Source: JALZEG01 sp035942255 (GTDB lineage Bacteria > Actinomycetota > CADDZG01 > WHSQ01). From it: 64,000 nt of DNA. Made by a program: the position numbers and the translations under genes. Under the pieces are notes generated by a model. The model saw only the letters and a list, made by a program, of their open reading frames with translations. It did no database searches and was not told the origin of the DNA. The first letter of the stretch is position 1, and every line of letters begins with the position of its first letter. Of this stretch, positions 8,568 through 17,460 are shown one piece after another. The stretch lies in contig DASZDG010000103.1 in the NCBI GenBank assembly GCA_035942255.1, forward strand, positions 26,937-90,936, given 5' to 3'.

Positions 8568-9659
8568 GTGGCAGGAATCAGGGAATCGAGAGCGGCCGTC
8601 ACCGACACCAGCCGCGACGTGAAGGGGCGTGACACCGCCCTCGACATGGCGCTCGCCCAGATCGAGAAGCAGCACGGCAAGGGCTCGATCATGCGGCTCG
8701 GCGACGCCGGCCCGGGCACGGGCATCGAGGCGGTCCCGACGGGTTCGCTCGCGCTCGACCTCGCGCTCGGCATCGGCGGCCTGCCGCGCGGCCGGATCGT
8801 CGAGATCTACGGCCCCGAGGGCTCCGGCAAGACGACGGTCAGCTTGCACGTGATCGCCGAGGCGCAGAAGTCCGGGGGCCTCGTCGCGTTCATCGACGCG
8901 GAGCACGCTCTCGACCCGACGTACGCGAAGGCGCTCGGCGTCGACATCGACAACCTGCTCTGCTCCCAGCCCGACACCGGCGAGCAGGCTCTCGAGATCG
9001 CCGACACGCTCGTGCGATCGGGCGCGATGGACGTCATCGTCGTCGACTCGGTCGCCGCGCTCGTGCCGCGCGCCGAGATCGAAGGCGAGATGGGCGACAG
9101 CCACGTCGGCCTCCAGGCGCGGCTGATGTCGCAGGCGCTCCGCAAGCTCGCGGGAAGCGTCAACCGATCGAAGACGATCCTGATCTTCATCAACCAGATC
9201 AGGGAGAAGATCGGCGTGATGTTCGGCTCCAACGAGACCACTCCCGGGGGCCGCGCGCTGAAGTTCTACTCGTCGGTGCGGATGGACGTACGCCGGATCG
9301 ACTCGCTGAAGGACGGCGCGGAGGTCGTCGGCTCGAGGGTGCGCGTGAAGGTCGTCAAGAACAAGGTGAGCGCGCCGTTCAAGAAGGCCGAGTTCGACAT
9401 CCAGTACGGGTTCGGGATCTCGAAGGAGGGCAGCCTCCTCGACGTGGCGATCGACCACGGCATCGTGCGGAAGTCCGGGGCCTGGTTCATCTACGGCGAC
9501 GACCAGCTGGGTCAGGGACGCGAGAACGCCAAGTCGTTCCTCGCCGGGAACCCCGACATCGCGACCGAGATCGAGCTCAAGATCAAGGACAAGCTGGGGC
9601 TGCTCGGCACCGACGGCGACGAGGACGAGCCGATCACCGTTCCCGAGGTCGCTACCTAG
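8568..9659 (+). CDS. recA: Recombinase RecA
   Basis: Homologous recombination and LexA co-protease. 363 aa. GTG start with AAGGAGG at 8553-8559. Walker A GPEGSGKTT lies near residues 82-90 and Walker B VIVVDSVAALVPRAE follows; the DNA-binding loop region (FINQIREKIGVMFGSNETTPGG) and the C-terminal acidic tail (DGDEDE) are present. Controlled by a LexA box at 8473 and a LexA-independent damage promoter at 8494. recX follows 3 bases after the stop, the usual pairing. Confidence 0.98.
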   Translation: MAGIRESRAAVTDTSRDVKGRDTALDMALAQIEKQHGKGSIMRLGDAGPGTGIEAVPTGSLALDLALGIGGLPRGRIVEIYGPEGSGKTTVSLHVIAEAQKSGGLVAFIDAEHALDPTYAKALGVDIDNLLCSQPDTGEQALEIADTLVRSGAMDVIVVDSVAALVPRAEIEGEMGDSHVGLQARLMSQALRKLAGSVNRSKTILIFINQIREKIGVMFGSNETTPGGRALKFYSSVRMDVRRIDSLKDGAEVVGSRVRVKVVKNKVSAPFKKAEFDIQYGFGISKEGSLLDVAIDHGIVRKSGAWFIYGDDQLGQGRENAKSFLAGNPDIATEIELKIKDKLGLLGTDGDEDEPITVPEVAT

Positions 9660-9662
9660 CCG

Positions 9663-10208
9663 ATGGGCTCGCTACAGGAGGCTCTGCCGGGGATCGGCGC
9701 GGGCGCAGCGCCCGATGCCGCCCCGGCTGGCCTCCTGGACGGCGCCCGGCGCGAGGCGATGGCGCGGGCCGGGCGCCTGCTCGCCGCCCGGGCCCACACC
9801 GAGAAGGAGTTGAGCGACCGGCTGGCGGAGGCAGGTTTCGAGCCCGCGGTTGTCGGCGCCGCGCTGGACCGGCTGAGGGCGCTGGGGCTCGTCGACGACC
9901 ACGACTTCGCGGTCCAGTGGGTGCAGGCCCGGTCGGCGCGCAAGAAGCTGTCGCGCCGCGCTCTGATCCACGAGCTGCGCGGCAAGGGGGTGCCGGCCGA
10001 CGTCGCCGAGGCGGCGCTCGCAGAGGGGGCCGTGGACGAGGAGGCCCAGGCCGTCGAGCTCGCCGCCCGCTACGTCCGGCGTGTCGCGGCGAAGCCGCTA
10101 CCCGAGCAGCTCACGAGGATCCAGCAGATGCTCGTCCGCCGCGGCTATGCGTACGACGTAGCGGGGGCCGCGGCCCGCAAGGTCCTCCCGCCCGAGGGCT
10201 GGGACTGA
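9663..10208 (+). CDS. recX: RecA modulator RecX
   Basis: 181-aa RecX, which binds and restrains RecA filaments. Three-helix repeats are visible: LLAARAHTEKELSDRLAEAGFEPAVVGAALDRLRALGLVDD, then VQARSARKKLSRRALIHELRGKGVPADVAEAAL, then RIQQMLVRRGYAYDVAGAAARKV. ATG 9663 lies 3 bases after recA, so it is co-transcribed and SOS-controlled. The first 30 or so residues are outside the conserved region. Confidence 0.93.
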   Translation: MGSLQEALPGIGAGAAPDAAPAGLLDGARREAMARAGRLLAARAHTEKELSDRLAEAGFEPAVVGAALDRLRALGLVDDHDFAVQWVQARSARKKLSRRALIHELRGKGVPADVAEAALAEGAVDEEAQAVELAARYVRRVAAKPLPEQLTRIQQMLVRRGYAYDVAGAAARKVLPPEGWD

Positions 10209-10615
10209 CCTCCGTAGGCCGGGGCGGGCGATCGAGCCGCGGCGAGCAACTTCGTCCCTCTGCCCCCGCTCAGCGGGTTGGCGGGACAGATATCGGGTCA
10301 CGCGCCGCCCGATGAGGCCTCGTCGACCTCCCAGAACATGGGTGAGTGACACCAACCGGCGGCCCGGCGTACCATAGGGGTGAACTATTCACAAAGCACA
10401 CCCATAGGTACGAACGAACCCACGAGAGTTCCCTAACCATTCATGACGACTACCGAACGAGAGACCAGACGCAGCGGCAGGGGCGGGGCCATGGCTCCTC
10501 CCGGTCGAATGCATTCTCGTATCCAATAGCCGCCTGAGGCTTTCGTAGTTCGCTCGTGCCGGGTGCCGCCCGGCTCTTCGCCGTGCCGGCGCCCTGGACG
10601 CGAAAGGAGCGAGGC
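10209..10615. other. Non-coding interval between recX and rny
   Basis: About 400 bases without a convincing gene; the 63-codon open frame in it has no family features. It must hold the rny promoter. Candidates are an AT-richer patch at about 10369-10420 and the hairpin GCCGGG/CCCGGC at 10557-10573, within the probable leader about 40 bases before the rny start. I could not assign a clear -35/-10 pair. Confidence 0.5.
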
Positions 10616-12148
10616 ATGGAGATCGTGATCGGTCTCTTCCTCGGCCTGCTTATCGGAGCCGGCGCTGGCTACGCATACCGCCAGTCGGTCGCGCAGAAGG
10701 AAGTCACCTCCGCCGAGGCGCGGGCCCGCACGGTTCTTGCGGACGCCGAGCGCGAGGCCGAGGCGGCAAAGCGTGAAGCTCTAGTAGAGGCCAAGGATGA
10801 GATCTTCCGCATGCGCACCGACGCCGAGCAAGAGGTCAAACGGCGGACGGCGGAGGTCGACCGCAAGGAAGACCGGCTCGCCCAGCGGGAGTCGAACCTG
10901 GACTCCCGGAGCGAGTCGCTCGACCGCAAGGAGCGGGCGATCGAGGCGAAGGAGAGCGAGCTGAAGGCGGCCCAGCAGGAGCTGGACCGCATCGCCGACC
11001 GGGCCCGGGTCGAGCTCGAGCGGGTCGCCGGGATGACGCAGGGCGACGCGAAGCAGGCCCTCATCGAGCAGATCGAGGAGGAGGCCAAGCGCGAGGCGAT
11101 GGTGATCGTCCGCGACGTCGAGGCGAAGGCCCGGGAAGAGGCCGACAAGCGCGCTCGCAAGATCATCGCGATCTCGATGCAGCGGGTGGCGTCGGACCTC
11201 ACGACGGAATCGACCGTCACGACCGTCACGCTCCCCAACGAGGACATGAAGGGCCGGATCATCGGCCGGGAGGGCCGCAACATCCGCGCGTTCGAGGCGG
11301 CGACCGGGACGAACCTGATCATCGACGACACGCCCGAGGCCGTCGTGCTCTCGTGCTTCGACCCGATCCGCCGGGAGATGGCGCGGCTCACGCTCGAGAA
11401 GCTCATCAGCGACGGACGCATCCAGCCGGCCCGCATCGAGGACATCCACGAGAAGTCCCGCGCCGAGGTCGAGCGCGAGATCCGCGAGGGCGGCGAGTGG
11501 GCAGTGCTCGAGACCGGCATCACCGACATGCACCCCGAGCTCGTGCGCGTCGTCGGACGGCTGAAGTTCCGGACCTCCTACGGGCAGAACGTGCTGAAGC
11601 ACTCGGTCGAGGCGTCGCATATCGCCGGGATGATCGCGGCAGAGCTCGGCACCGACATCGCGCTGGCGAAGCGGTGCACGCTCCTCCACGACATCGGCAA
11701 GGCCGTCACCCACGAGGTCGAGGGCTCGCACGCCATCATCGGCGCAGAGATCGCACGCCGGCTCAAGGAGCCGCCTGCCGTATGCCACGCGATCGAGGCA
11801 CACCACGGCGAGGTCGAGCAGCGCACGATCGAGGCCGTGATCACGCAGACCGCAGACGCCATCTCGGGCGCGCGCCCGGGGGCCCGGCGAGAGACGCTCG
11901 AGACCTACGTGAAGCGGCTCGAGCGGCTCGAGTCGATAGCGATGGAGTTCTCCGGCGTCGACAAGGTCTACGCGATGCAGGCGGGCCGGGAGGTGCGCGT
12001 CATGGTGAAGCCGAACGACGTCGACGACCTGCAGGCCGAGGTCGTCGCGCGCGACATCGCCAAGAAGATCGAGGAGGAGCTCCAGTACCCGGGGCAGATC
12101 CGCATCACGGTGATCCGGGAGACACGTTCGTCCGCGTACGCGAAGTAG
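10616..12148 (+). CDS. rny: Ribonuclease Y
   Basis: Membrane-anchored endoribonuclease that starts mRNA decay. 510 aa from ATG 10616, chosen because AAAGGAGCGAGGC precedes it and the next residues are the N-terminal anchor (MEIVIGLFLGLLIGAGAGYAY). A long Glu/Lys/Arg-rich coiled coil occupies about residues 25-200. The KH domain (GRIIGREGRNIRAFE) begins near 212, and the HD phosphohydrolase domain has LLHDIGKAVTHE near 356 and AIEAHHGE further on. Length and domain order are normal. Confidence 0.97.
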   Translation: MEIVIGLFLGLLIGAGAGYAYRQSVAQKEVTSAEARARTVLADAEREAEAAKREALVEAKDEIFRMRTDAEQEVKRRTAEVDRKEDRLAQRESNLDSRSESLDRKERAIEAKESELKAAQQELDRIADRARVELERVAGMTQGDAKQALIEQIEEEAKREAMVIVRDVEAKAREEADKRARKIIAISMQRVASDLTTESTVTTVTLPNEDMKGRIIGREGRNIRAFEAATGTNLIIDDTPEAVVLSCFDPIRREMARLTLEKLISDGRIQPARIEDIHEKSRAEVEREIREGGEWAVLETGITDMHPELVRVVGRLKFRTSYGQNVLKHSVEASHIAGMIAAELGTDIALAKRCTLLHDIGKAVTHEVEGSHAIIGAEIARRLKEPPAVCHAIEAHHGEVEQRTIEAVITQTADAISGARPGARRETLETYVKRLERLESIAMEFSGVDKVYAMQAGREVRVMVKPNDVDDLQAEVVARDIAKKIEEELQYPGQIRITVIRETRSSAYAK

Positions 12149-12159
12149 GCAGGTAGCGG

Positions 12160-12179
12160 GGCGCCCCGAAAGGGGCGCC
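12160..12179. terminator. GAAA-tetraloop hairpin between rny and miaB
   Basis: GGCGCCCC, GAAA, GGGGCGCC: a perfect 8-bp stem closed by a GNRA tetraloop, 11 bases after the rny stop and 17 before the miaB ATG. No T-tract follows, so it may attenuate or process rather than fully terminate. Confidence 0.55.
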
Positions 12180-12196
12180 TGCTACGCTCGTTCGAC

Positions 12197-13597
12197 ATGA
12201 GCCAGGCCCCCAGCACCTACTACATCCGGACGTTCGGGTGCCAGATGAACGAGCACGACTCCGAGCGGATGGCGGGCCTCCTCGAGGCCGAGGGCTACCG
12301 CGCGGTCGACGGGCCGGAGGAGGCCGGTGTCGTCGTGTTCAACACGTGCTGCATCCGGGAGAACGCCGACACGCGCCTGTACGGGAACCTCGGCCACATG
12401 AAGGCGCTGAAGGACCGCCGACCGGGGCTCCGGATCGTCGTCGGCGGGTGCCTCGCCCAGAAGGACCGCAAGACGATCCAGGAGCGCGCGCCGTATGTCG
12501 ACGTCGTGCTGGGCACGCACAACCTCGCTAGCCTGCCGAGGCTGCTGGCGGAGTCGGCCGAGGCCCCCGCGTTCGAGATCCTCGAGCAGACCGAGACGTT
12601 CCCGTCCGCGCTCCCGGCGCGGCGGCTGTCGCCGTGGCACGCGTGGGTGTCGATCTCGATCGGCTGCAACAACTCCTGCACGTTCTGCATCGTGCCCGCG
12701 GTGCGGGGGGCCGAGATCTCGCGCCGCATGGGCGACATCGTCGCCGAGGTCGAGGGCCTCGTCGCGGACGGCGTCGTCGAGGTCACGCTGCTCGGGCAGA
12801 ACGTCAACTCGTACGGGCGCGACCTCGACGGGACGCCGCTGTTCTCCAAGCTCCTGTACGCGCTCGACGACATCGACGGGCTGCAGCGCGTGCGGTTCAC
12901 GAGCCCGCACCCGAAGGACTTCCGCGCCGACACCGTCGAGGCGATGGCGGAGTGCAGGACGGTGTGCGAGCACATCCACCTCCCGCTCCAGTCCGGCTCC
13001 GACCGCGTGCTGAAGTCGATGAAGCGCGCGTACACGCGCCGCCGCTATCTCGAGAAGGTCGAGATGGTGCGCGCCGCGATCCCCGGCGTCGCGATCACGA
13101 CCGACATCATCGTCGGCTTCCCCGGCGAGACCGAAGCCGACTTCCGCGAGACGCTCGAGGTCGTCCAGGCGTCGCAGTACGACAGCGCGTTCACGTTCCA
13201 GTACTCGCCGCGCCCGATGACCGAGGCCGCCGGGTTCCCGGACCAGCTCCCCAAAGAGGTGGTGCAGGAGCGCTACGACCGGCTCGTCGAGCTCCAGGAC
13301 CGCATCTCGTTCGAGCGGAACCGCGCCCAGGTCGGGAAAGTGGAGGAGGTCCTGGTCGAAGGTCCCTCCAAGAAGGACCCGGACAAGCTCACCGGCCGAA
13401 CGCGCACGAACAAGCTGGTCCACTTCCCGTCGGACGGAGCGGACGAGGGCACCTTCCGGACGGTCCGCATAGCGGCCGCGCACCCGCACTTCCTGGGAGG
13501 CGACCTCGTCGGCGACGCGGGGGCCGCGCCGCGGCGCAAGGCCGGGCTCGCGCTGCCGCTCCTGTCGTCGCCGCAAGGATGCGCTAGCTGCAACTAG
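12197..13597 (+). CDS. miaB: tRNA-2-methylthio-N6-isopentenyladenosine methylthiotransferase MiaB
   Basis: Radical-SAM enzyme that methylthiolates i6A37 in tRNA, acting after MiaA (encoded at 14292). 466 aa. The MTTase domain begins YYIRTFGCQMNEHDSERMAGLL. The radical-SAM cluster CNNSCTFC gives Cys157, Cys161 and Cys164, and a TRAM domain (VEEVLVEGPSKKDPDKLTGRT) ends the protein. The last bases overlap the proposed start of the next gene. Confidence 0.96.
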   Translation: MSQAPSTYYIRTFGCQMNEHDSERMAGLLEAEGYRAVDGPEEAGVVVFNTCCIRENADTRLYGNLGHMKALKDRRPGLRIVVGGCLAQKDRKTIQERAPYVDVVLGTHNLASLPRLLAESAEAPAFEILEQTETFPSALPARRLSPWHAWVSISIGCNNSCTFCIVPAVRGAEISRRMGDIVAEVEGLVADGVVEVTLLGQNVNSYGRDLDGTPLFSKLLYALDDIDGLQRVRFTSPHPKDFRADTVEAMAECRTVCEHIHLPLQSGSDRVLKSMKRAYTRRRYLEKVEMVRAAIPGVAITTDIIVGFPGETEADFRETLEVVQASQYDSAFTFQYSPRPMTEAAGFPDQLPKEVVQERYDRLVELQDRISFERNRAQVGKVEEVLVEGPSKKDPDKLTGRTRTNKLVHFPSDGADEGTFRTVRIAAAHPHFLGGDLVGDAGAAPRRKAGLALPLLSSPQGCASCN

Positions 13598-14295
13598 CCG
13601 CCGGCGCCGTCGTCCCTCACGCGCCGTTGCTGCTGCCGGAGGTCGCGGGGCGAGACGTCGCTCCGGCCGTGACGTCTGCCGCGCGCGAGCTACGCCTGGG
13701 TGAGGCGGACGCGGTCGTTCTCGCCTCGCCGCACGGCGCCTCCACCGGGGTCTACGCGAAGCCTGCCGGGAGCCTGGACGCGTTCGGCCCCCGCGGCATC
13801 GCCGCCGCCGCTCCTACGGACGAGGAGCTCCTCCGTACCCTGGCGGACGCGTGGGGGCCCCCGGTCCTCGACGCGCCCGCCGACCACGGGATCGTGGTGC
13901 CGCTGCGCCTGCTCGGCGGCGTGACGGCCCCGGTGATCGCGGTGACGTTCGCCGAGGCGACGGACGGGCTCGTGGAAGGTGCCGCGCTCGCGGCCGCGCT
14001 CGCTGACCTCGACGCGACGGTCGCGTTCGTCGCGAGCGCGCACACGTCCGCCGGGCTGACCGAACACGCGCCACTCCCTTCGCTCCCCGGCGCCGTCGCG
14101 GCGGAGCGCGCCGCCCTCGACGCGCTCATGACCGATCCGCGCCTTCTGCCCGATCGTCTCCCCGCGCTGGCGGCGGCCGGCTCCTGCGCGTCCGGCCCCC
14201 TCGCGGCCCTCGCCTTCGTCCTCGGTGAGCGCCCCTGCGAGCTCCGCGCATACGAGCACCCGTTCGGCGTGGGCTACGCGGTCGCCGTGTCGTGA
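13588..14295 (+). CDS. LigB-like class III extradiol dioxygenase-fold protein, probable CTG start
   Basis: Protein with the class III extradiol-dioxygenase subunit B fold that commonly sits between miaB and miaA in actinobacteria; its function there is unknown. The conserved N-terminal segment VVPHAPLLLPEV lies upstream of the first usual start (TTG 13627). An in-frame TAG at 13585 leaves only CTG 13588 (giving MQLAAGAVVPHAP) as a sensible start, with AAGGA 8 bases before it. Conserved HG (ASPHG), DHG and SAHTS elements follow. About 235 aa, overlapping miaB by 10 bases and miaA by 4. Confidence 0.7.
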   Translation: MQLAAGAVVPHAPLLLPEVAGRDVAPAVTSAARELRLGEADAVVLASPHGASTGVYAKPAGSLDAFGPRGIAAAAPTDEELLRTLADAWGPPVLDAPADHGIVVPLRLLGGVTAPVIAVTFAEATDGLVEGAALAAALADLDATVAFVASAHTSAGLTEHAPLPSLPGAVAAERAALDALMTDPRLLPDRLPALAAAGSCASGPLAALAFVLGERPCELRAYEHPFGVGYAVAVS

Positions 14296-15197
14296 CGAAG
14301 GTCGCGGCCATCGTCGGGCCGACCGCGGTCGGCAAGACCGCGATCTCGCTCGAGGTCGCCGAGGCCCTCGGCGCCGAGATCGTCTCGGTGGACAGCATGC
14401 AGATCTACCGCGGCATGGACGTAGGCACGGCGAAGCCGTCGCGACCCGCCATGGAGCGCGTGCACCACCACCTGATCGATCTCCGCGACCCGGGCCACGA
14501 GCTGACCGTGGCCGAGTTCCAGGAGCTCGGGCGCGCGGCCATCGACGACGTAGCGGGCCGCGGCGCGCTCCCGCTGCTCGTAGGAGGCAGCGGGCTCTAC
14601 TTCCGCGCGCTGGTCGACGACCTCGAGTTCCCCCCGCGCTCCGAGCCCGTGCGGCGCGGGCTCGAGGCCGAGGCTGAGGAGCTGGGGGCCGCGGCGCTGT
14701 ACGACCGCCTGCGGGATGCCGACCCGGTCGCCGCGGCGCGCATCGAGCCGGGCAACGTCCGGCGGATCGTGCGCGCGCTCGAGGTCATCGAGCTCACCGG
14801 CGCGCGCTTCTCCGACAACGTCACGTGGGAGCGGTACGAGAGCAGGTACGAGCTCGCGGTGGCGGGGCTCGAGCGCGACCGGACCGATCTCCAACAACGT
14901 ATCGATGCGCGCGTCGCCGCGATGCTCGCGGAAGGGCTCCTCGAAGAGGCCGAGCGCCTGCGCGCTGCGCGGCCCGGCAGGACGGCCGCGCAGGCCCTCG
15001 GCTACCGGCAGCTCCTCGAAGGTGAGGCCGACCCGCAGACCGCGATCGCGATCGCGACCGCGACGCGGCGGTTCGCGCGCCGCCAGCTGGCGTGGTTCAA
15101 GGCCGATCCGCGCGTGCGCTGGTTCGACGCCGCTGCCCCCGACCTCGGCCCGCGTCTCGTCGCGTTCTTTCGCAGCGCACTGGCCTTACCCTTGTGA
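14292..15197 (+). CDS. miaA: tRNA dimethylallyltransferase MiaA
   Basis: Transfers the dimethylallyl group to A37 of tRNAs reading UNN codons, making the substrate of MiaB. 301 aa, GTG start overlapping the upstream stop. The P-loop is VGPTAVGKTAIS; DSMQIYRGMDVGTAKPS and VGGSGLYFRAL are the family signatures. The insertion-domain region and C-terminus (RRFARRQLAWFKADPRVRWFD) are complete. Confidence 0.96.
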   Translation: MTKVAAIVGPTAVGKTAISLEVAEALGAEIVSVDSMQIYRGMDVGTAKPSRPAMERVHHHLIDLRDPGHELTVAEFQELGRAAIDDVAGRGALPLLVGGSGLYFRALVDDLEFPPRSEPVRRGLEAEAEELGAAALYDRLRDADPVAAARIEPGNVRRIVRALEVIELTGARFSDNVTWERYESRYELAVAGLERDRTDLQQRIDARVAAMLAEGLLEEAERLRAARPGRTAAQALGYRQLLEGEADPQTAIAIATATRRFARRQLAWFKADPRVRWFDAAAPDLGPRLVAFFRSALALPL

Positions 15198-15222
15198 CCA
15201 TGCGATCCCGGAAGGTGGCCAC

Positions 15223-16518
15223 CTGACCCACTCGACCAGGCCCGAGCGCGAGAAGGCGATCCTCGTCGGGGCGGTCTTCGGCGAGGGCTCGGCCGAGGAG
15301 GCCGAGTGGTCGCTCGAGGAGCTCGAAGCGCTCGCAGACACCGCCGGAGCGGACTCGCTCGACCGCATCGTCCAGCGCCGCGACCACCCCCACCCCGCCA
15401 CCTACCTGGGCCGCGGCAAGGTCCAGGAGGTCGTCGAGACCGCCACCGCGCTCGACGCCGACATGCTGATCTTCGACGACGAGCTGACGCCCGCGCAGGG
15501 CCGCAACCTGGAGGAGATCGCCGGCGTGAACCCGCTCGCGGAGCGGGGGCTCAAGATCATCGACCGGACGGGGTTGATCCTCGACATCTTCGCCCAGCAC
15601 GCGCGCAGCGCCGAGGGCAAGCTCCAGGTCGAGCTCGCGCAGCTCAACTACCGGCTCCCGCGGCTGCGAGGCTGGGGCGACGTCCTCTCGCGCCTCGGCG
15701 GCGGGATCGGGACGAGGGGGCCGGGCGAGACCGCGCTCGAGGCCGAGCGCCGCGCGATCCTGCGGCGGATCCAGCGCGTGAAGAAGGACCTCGAGGACCT
15801 CGAGCGCACGCGCCTCGTCAAACGCAAGCAGCGCACGCGCACGGGGATCTCGGTGGTCGCTCTCGTCGGGTACACCAATGCTGGGAAGTCGACCCTGCTC
15901 CGGCGGCTTACGTCTGCCGACGTGCTAGTGCAGAACCAGCTGTTCTCGACGCTCGACCCGACGACGCGCCGCCTCGCTTTGCCGGGGGAGCGCGAGGCGC
16001 TCCTCACCGACACGGTCGGATTCGTGCGCAAGCTCCCGCACCAGCTCGTCGAGGCGTTCCGCTCCACGCTCGAGGAGGTCCGCGACGCCAGCATGCTGCT
16101 CCACGTCGTCGACGCGAGCCGCGACCCGGAGCGCCAGATAGCCGCGGTCGACACGGTGCTGCGCGAGATCGACGCGGCGGGGAAGCCGACGGTGCTCGCG
16201 CTCAACAAGAGCGACCTGCTGACCGAGCCCGAGCGCGACAAGCTGCGCGGCAGGTTCCCCGACGCGGTGCTGTGCTCGGCCGCGCGCGACGAGGGGATGG
16301 AGGAGCTCGTCGCGAAGGTGGGGGCCGAGCTCGCCCGGCTGAAGGTCGAGGTCGTCCTCGACGTGCCGTTCGAGCGCGGCGACGTCGTCGCGCGCGTCCA
16401 CGCCGAGGGCGACGTCCTCGAGGAGTCCCATTCGGCCGCGGGCACGCATCTCGTAGCGCGCGTGAACCGCGGCGCGCTCGGCGACCTCGCGCCGTACCTC
16501 GCGTTTACGACCGAGTGA
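15223..16518 (+). CDS. hflX: GTPase HflX, probable CTG start
   Basis: Ribosome-associated GTPase that splits stalled 70S ribosomes. About 431 aa. The N-terminal domain contains DDELTPAQGRNLEEI and YRLPRLRGWGDVLSRLGGGIGTRGPGE; G1 is GYTNAGKSTL near residue 216, G3 DTVGF, and G4 NKSD. No ATG, GTG or TTG occurs in frame near the expected N-terminus. CTG 15223 gives MTHSTRPEREKAILVGA, typical for the family, with GGAAGG 7 bases upstream. It follows miaA by 25 bases and overlaps the next gene by GTGA. Confidence 0.9.
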   Translation: MTHSTRPEREKAILVGAVFGEGSAEEAEWSLEELEALADTAGADSLDRIVQRRDHPHPATYLGRGKVQEVVETATALDADMLIFDDELTPAQGRNLEEIAGVNPLAERGLKIIDRTGLILDIFAQHARSAEGKLQVELAQLNYRLPRLRGWGDVLSRLGGGIGTRGPGETALEAERRAILRRIQRVKKDLEDLERTRLVKRKQRTRTGISVVALVGYTNAGKSTLLRRLTSADVLVQNQLFSTLDPTTRRLALPGEREALLTDTVGFVRKLPHQLVEAFRSTLEEVRDASMLLHVVDASRDPERQIAAVDTVLREIDAAGKPTVLALNKSDLLTEPERDKLRGRFPDAVLCSAARDEGMEELVAKVGAELARLKVEVVLDVPFERGDVVARVHAEGDVLEESHSAAGTHLVARVNRGALGDLAPYLAFTTE

Positions 16519-17087
16519 GCCCGAAGGGGAGCCTCGCGGGGGTCTGCTCGGTCCTTCCGGAGGAGGCGTCCGCGCGTATCGAGGGCCTGTGGGCGGAGCT
16601 GGAGAGCGAGGTCGGGTTGAAGGCGGCGACGATCTCGCCCCTCCCGCACTTCAGCTACCAGGTCGCCCGCGACTACGACCTCGACGTCCTCTCCGAGGTG
16701 GTGGAGAAGGTGGCGCGGGGAGCGCGGGCGCTGCGCGTGCAGACGGCGGGGCTCGGCGTGTTCACCGGCGCGGCCCCCGTCCTGCACGTCCCGATCGTGC
16801 GGAGCCCCGAGCTCGCTCGGTTCCACGTCGCGGTCTGGAGCGCCGCCGCGATGGCGGCGGAGAAGATCGACCGGCACTACCACCCGGCGTCGTGGATCCC
16901 CCACGTCACGCTCGCGTCCGGAGACACCACGCCGGAGAAGGCCGCGGCGGCAGCGGCGCTGCTGGCGGACCGCGACCTGGCGTGGGACCTCGAGGTGGAC
17001 AACCTGGCGATCATCAAGGGGGCCGGCAACAAGCCGCAGGAGCTCGTCGCGCGCTTCCCGCTCGAGGGCGTCGCCCGCAACTTCTAG
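16515..17087 (+). CDS. 2H phosphoesterase superfamily protein
   Basis: 190-aa protein resembling the 2'-5' RNA ligase superfamily. Two spaced catalytic-type motifs, HFSYQV near residue 45 and HVTLAS near 132, stand in for HxT/S pairs. GTG 16515 overlaps the hflX stop. It is only distantly like ThpR at 3809, so its substrate (cyclic phosphate on RNA or nucleotide) is unknown. It ends immediately before the palindromic operator at 17089. Confidence 0.7.
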   Translation: MSPKGSLAGVCSVLPEEASARIEGLWAELESEVGLKAATISPLPHFSYQVARDYDLDVLSEVVEKVARGARALRVQTAGLGVFTGAAPVLHVPIVRSPELARFHVAVWSAAAMAAEKIDRHYHPASWIPHVTLASGDTTPEKAAAAAALLADRDLAWDLEVDNLAIIKGAGNKPQELVARFPLEGVARNF

Positions 17088-17088
17088 A

Positions 17089-17109
17089 TGTTCTAGCTAT
17101 ACTAGAACA
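17089..17109. promoter_or_regulatory. Palindromic operator containing a -10 element, abutting the GntR start codon
   Basis: TGTTCTAG, 5 bases, CTAGAACA is a perfect 8+8 palindrome that ends at the base before the ATG at 17110. A good -10 hexamer, TATACT (17098-17103), lies in its centre-right, so the transcript would begin at or next to the ATG. This implies a leaderless mRNA repressed by the regulator it encodes. A matching -35 is not obvious. Confidence 0.7.
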
Positions 17110-17457
17110 ATGCTAATAAGGGTCGACCATGCGGGCGCGGCCCCCCTGTACGCGCAGATTGCGGCCGAGCTCCGGTCCGCGATCGCCCGGGGCGACGTCT
17201 CGGAAGGCGAGCGGCTCCCCGCGGCGCGCACGCTCGCCGGCTCACTCGGCGTGAACATGCACACGGTCCTGCGGGCGTACGCGCAGCTGAAGGACGAGGG
17301 GCTCCTGCAGCTGCGGCAGGGAACGGGCGCAGTCGTCCGCGCGGGCGGCAGGAAGGACGCGGGGCGGCTCGAGAAGATGGCCGAGCGCCTCGTGTCGTAC
17401 GCGCGGGCGCAGGGGCTGTCGCGGGACGACCTGCTCGCGCTCATCCAGCGGATGTAG
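17110..17457 (+). CDS. Small GntR/YtrA-family transcriptional repressor
   Basis: 115-aa GntR-type regulator of the YtrA class: N-terminal winged HTH (PLYAQIAAELRSAIARGDVSEGERLPAARTLAGSLGVNMHTVLRAYAQLKDEGLLQLRQGTGAVV) followed by a short helical tail of about 40 residues with no ligand-binding domain. YtrA regulators typically autoregulate and control an adjacent membrane protein or ABC transporter. The palindrome at 17089-17109 is its likely operator and the gene at 17461, starting 4 bases after the stop, its likely co-target. Confidence 0.88.
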   Translation: MLIRVDHAGAAPLYAQIAAELRSAIARGDVSEGERLPAARTLAGSLGVNMHTVLRAYAQLKDEGLLQLRQGTGAVVRAGGRKDAGRLEKMAERLVSYARAQGLSRDDLLALIQRM

Positions 17458-17460
17458 GAC

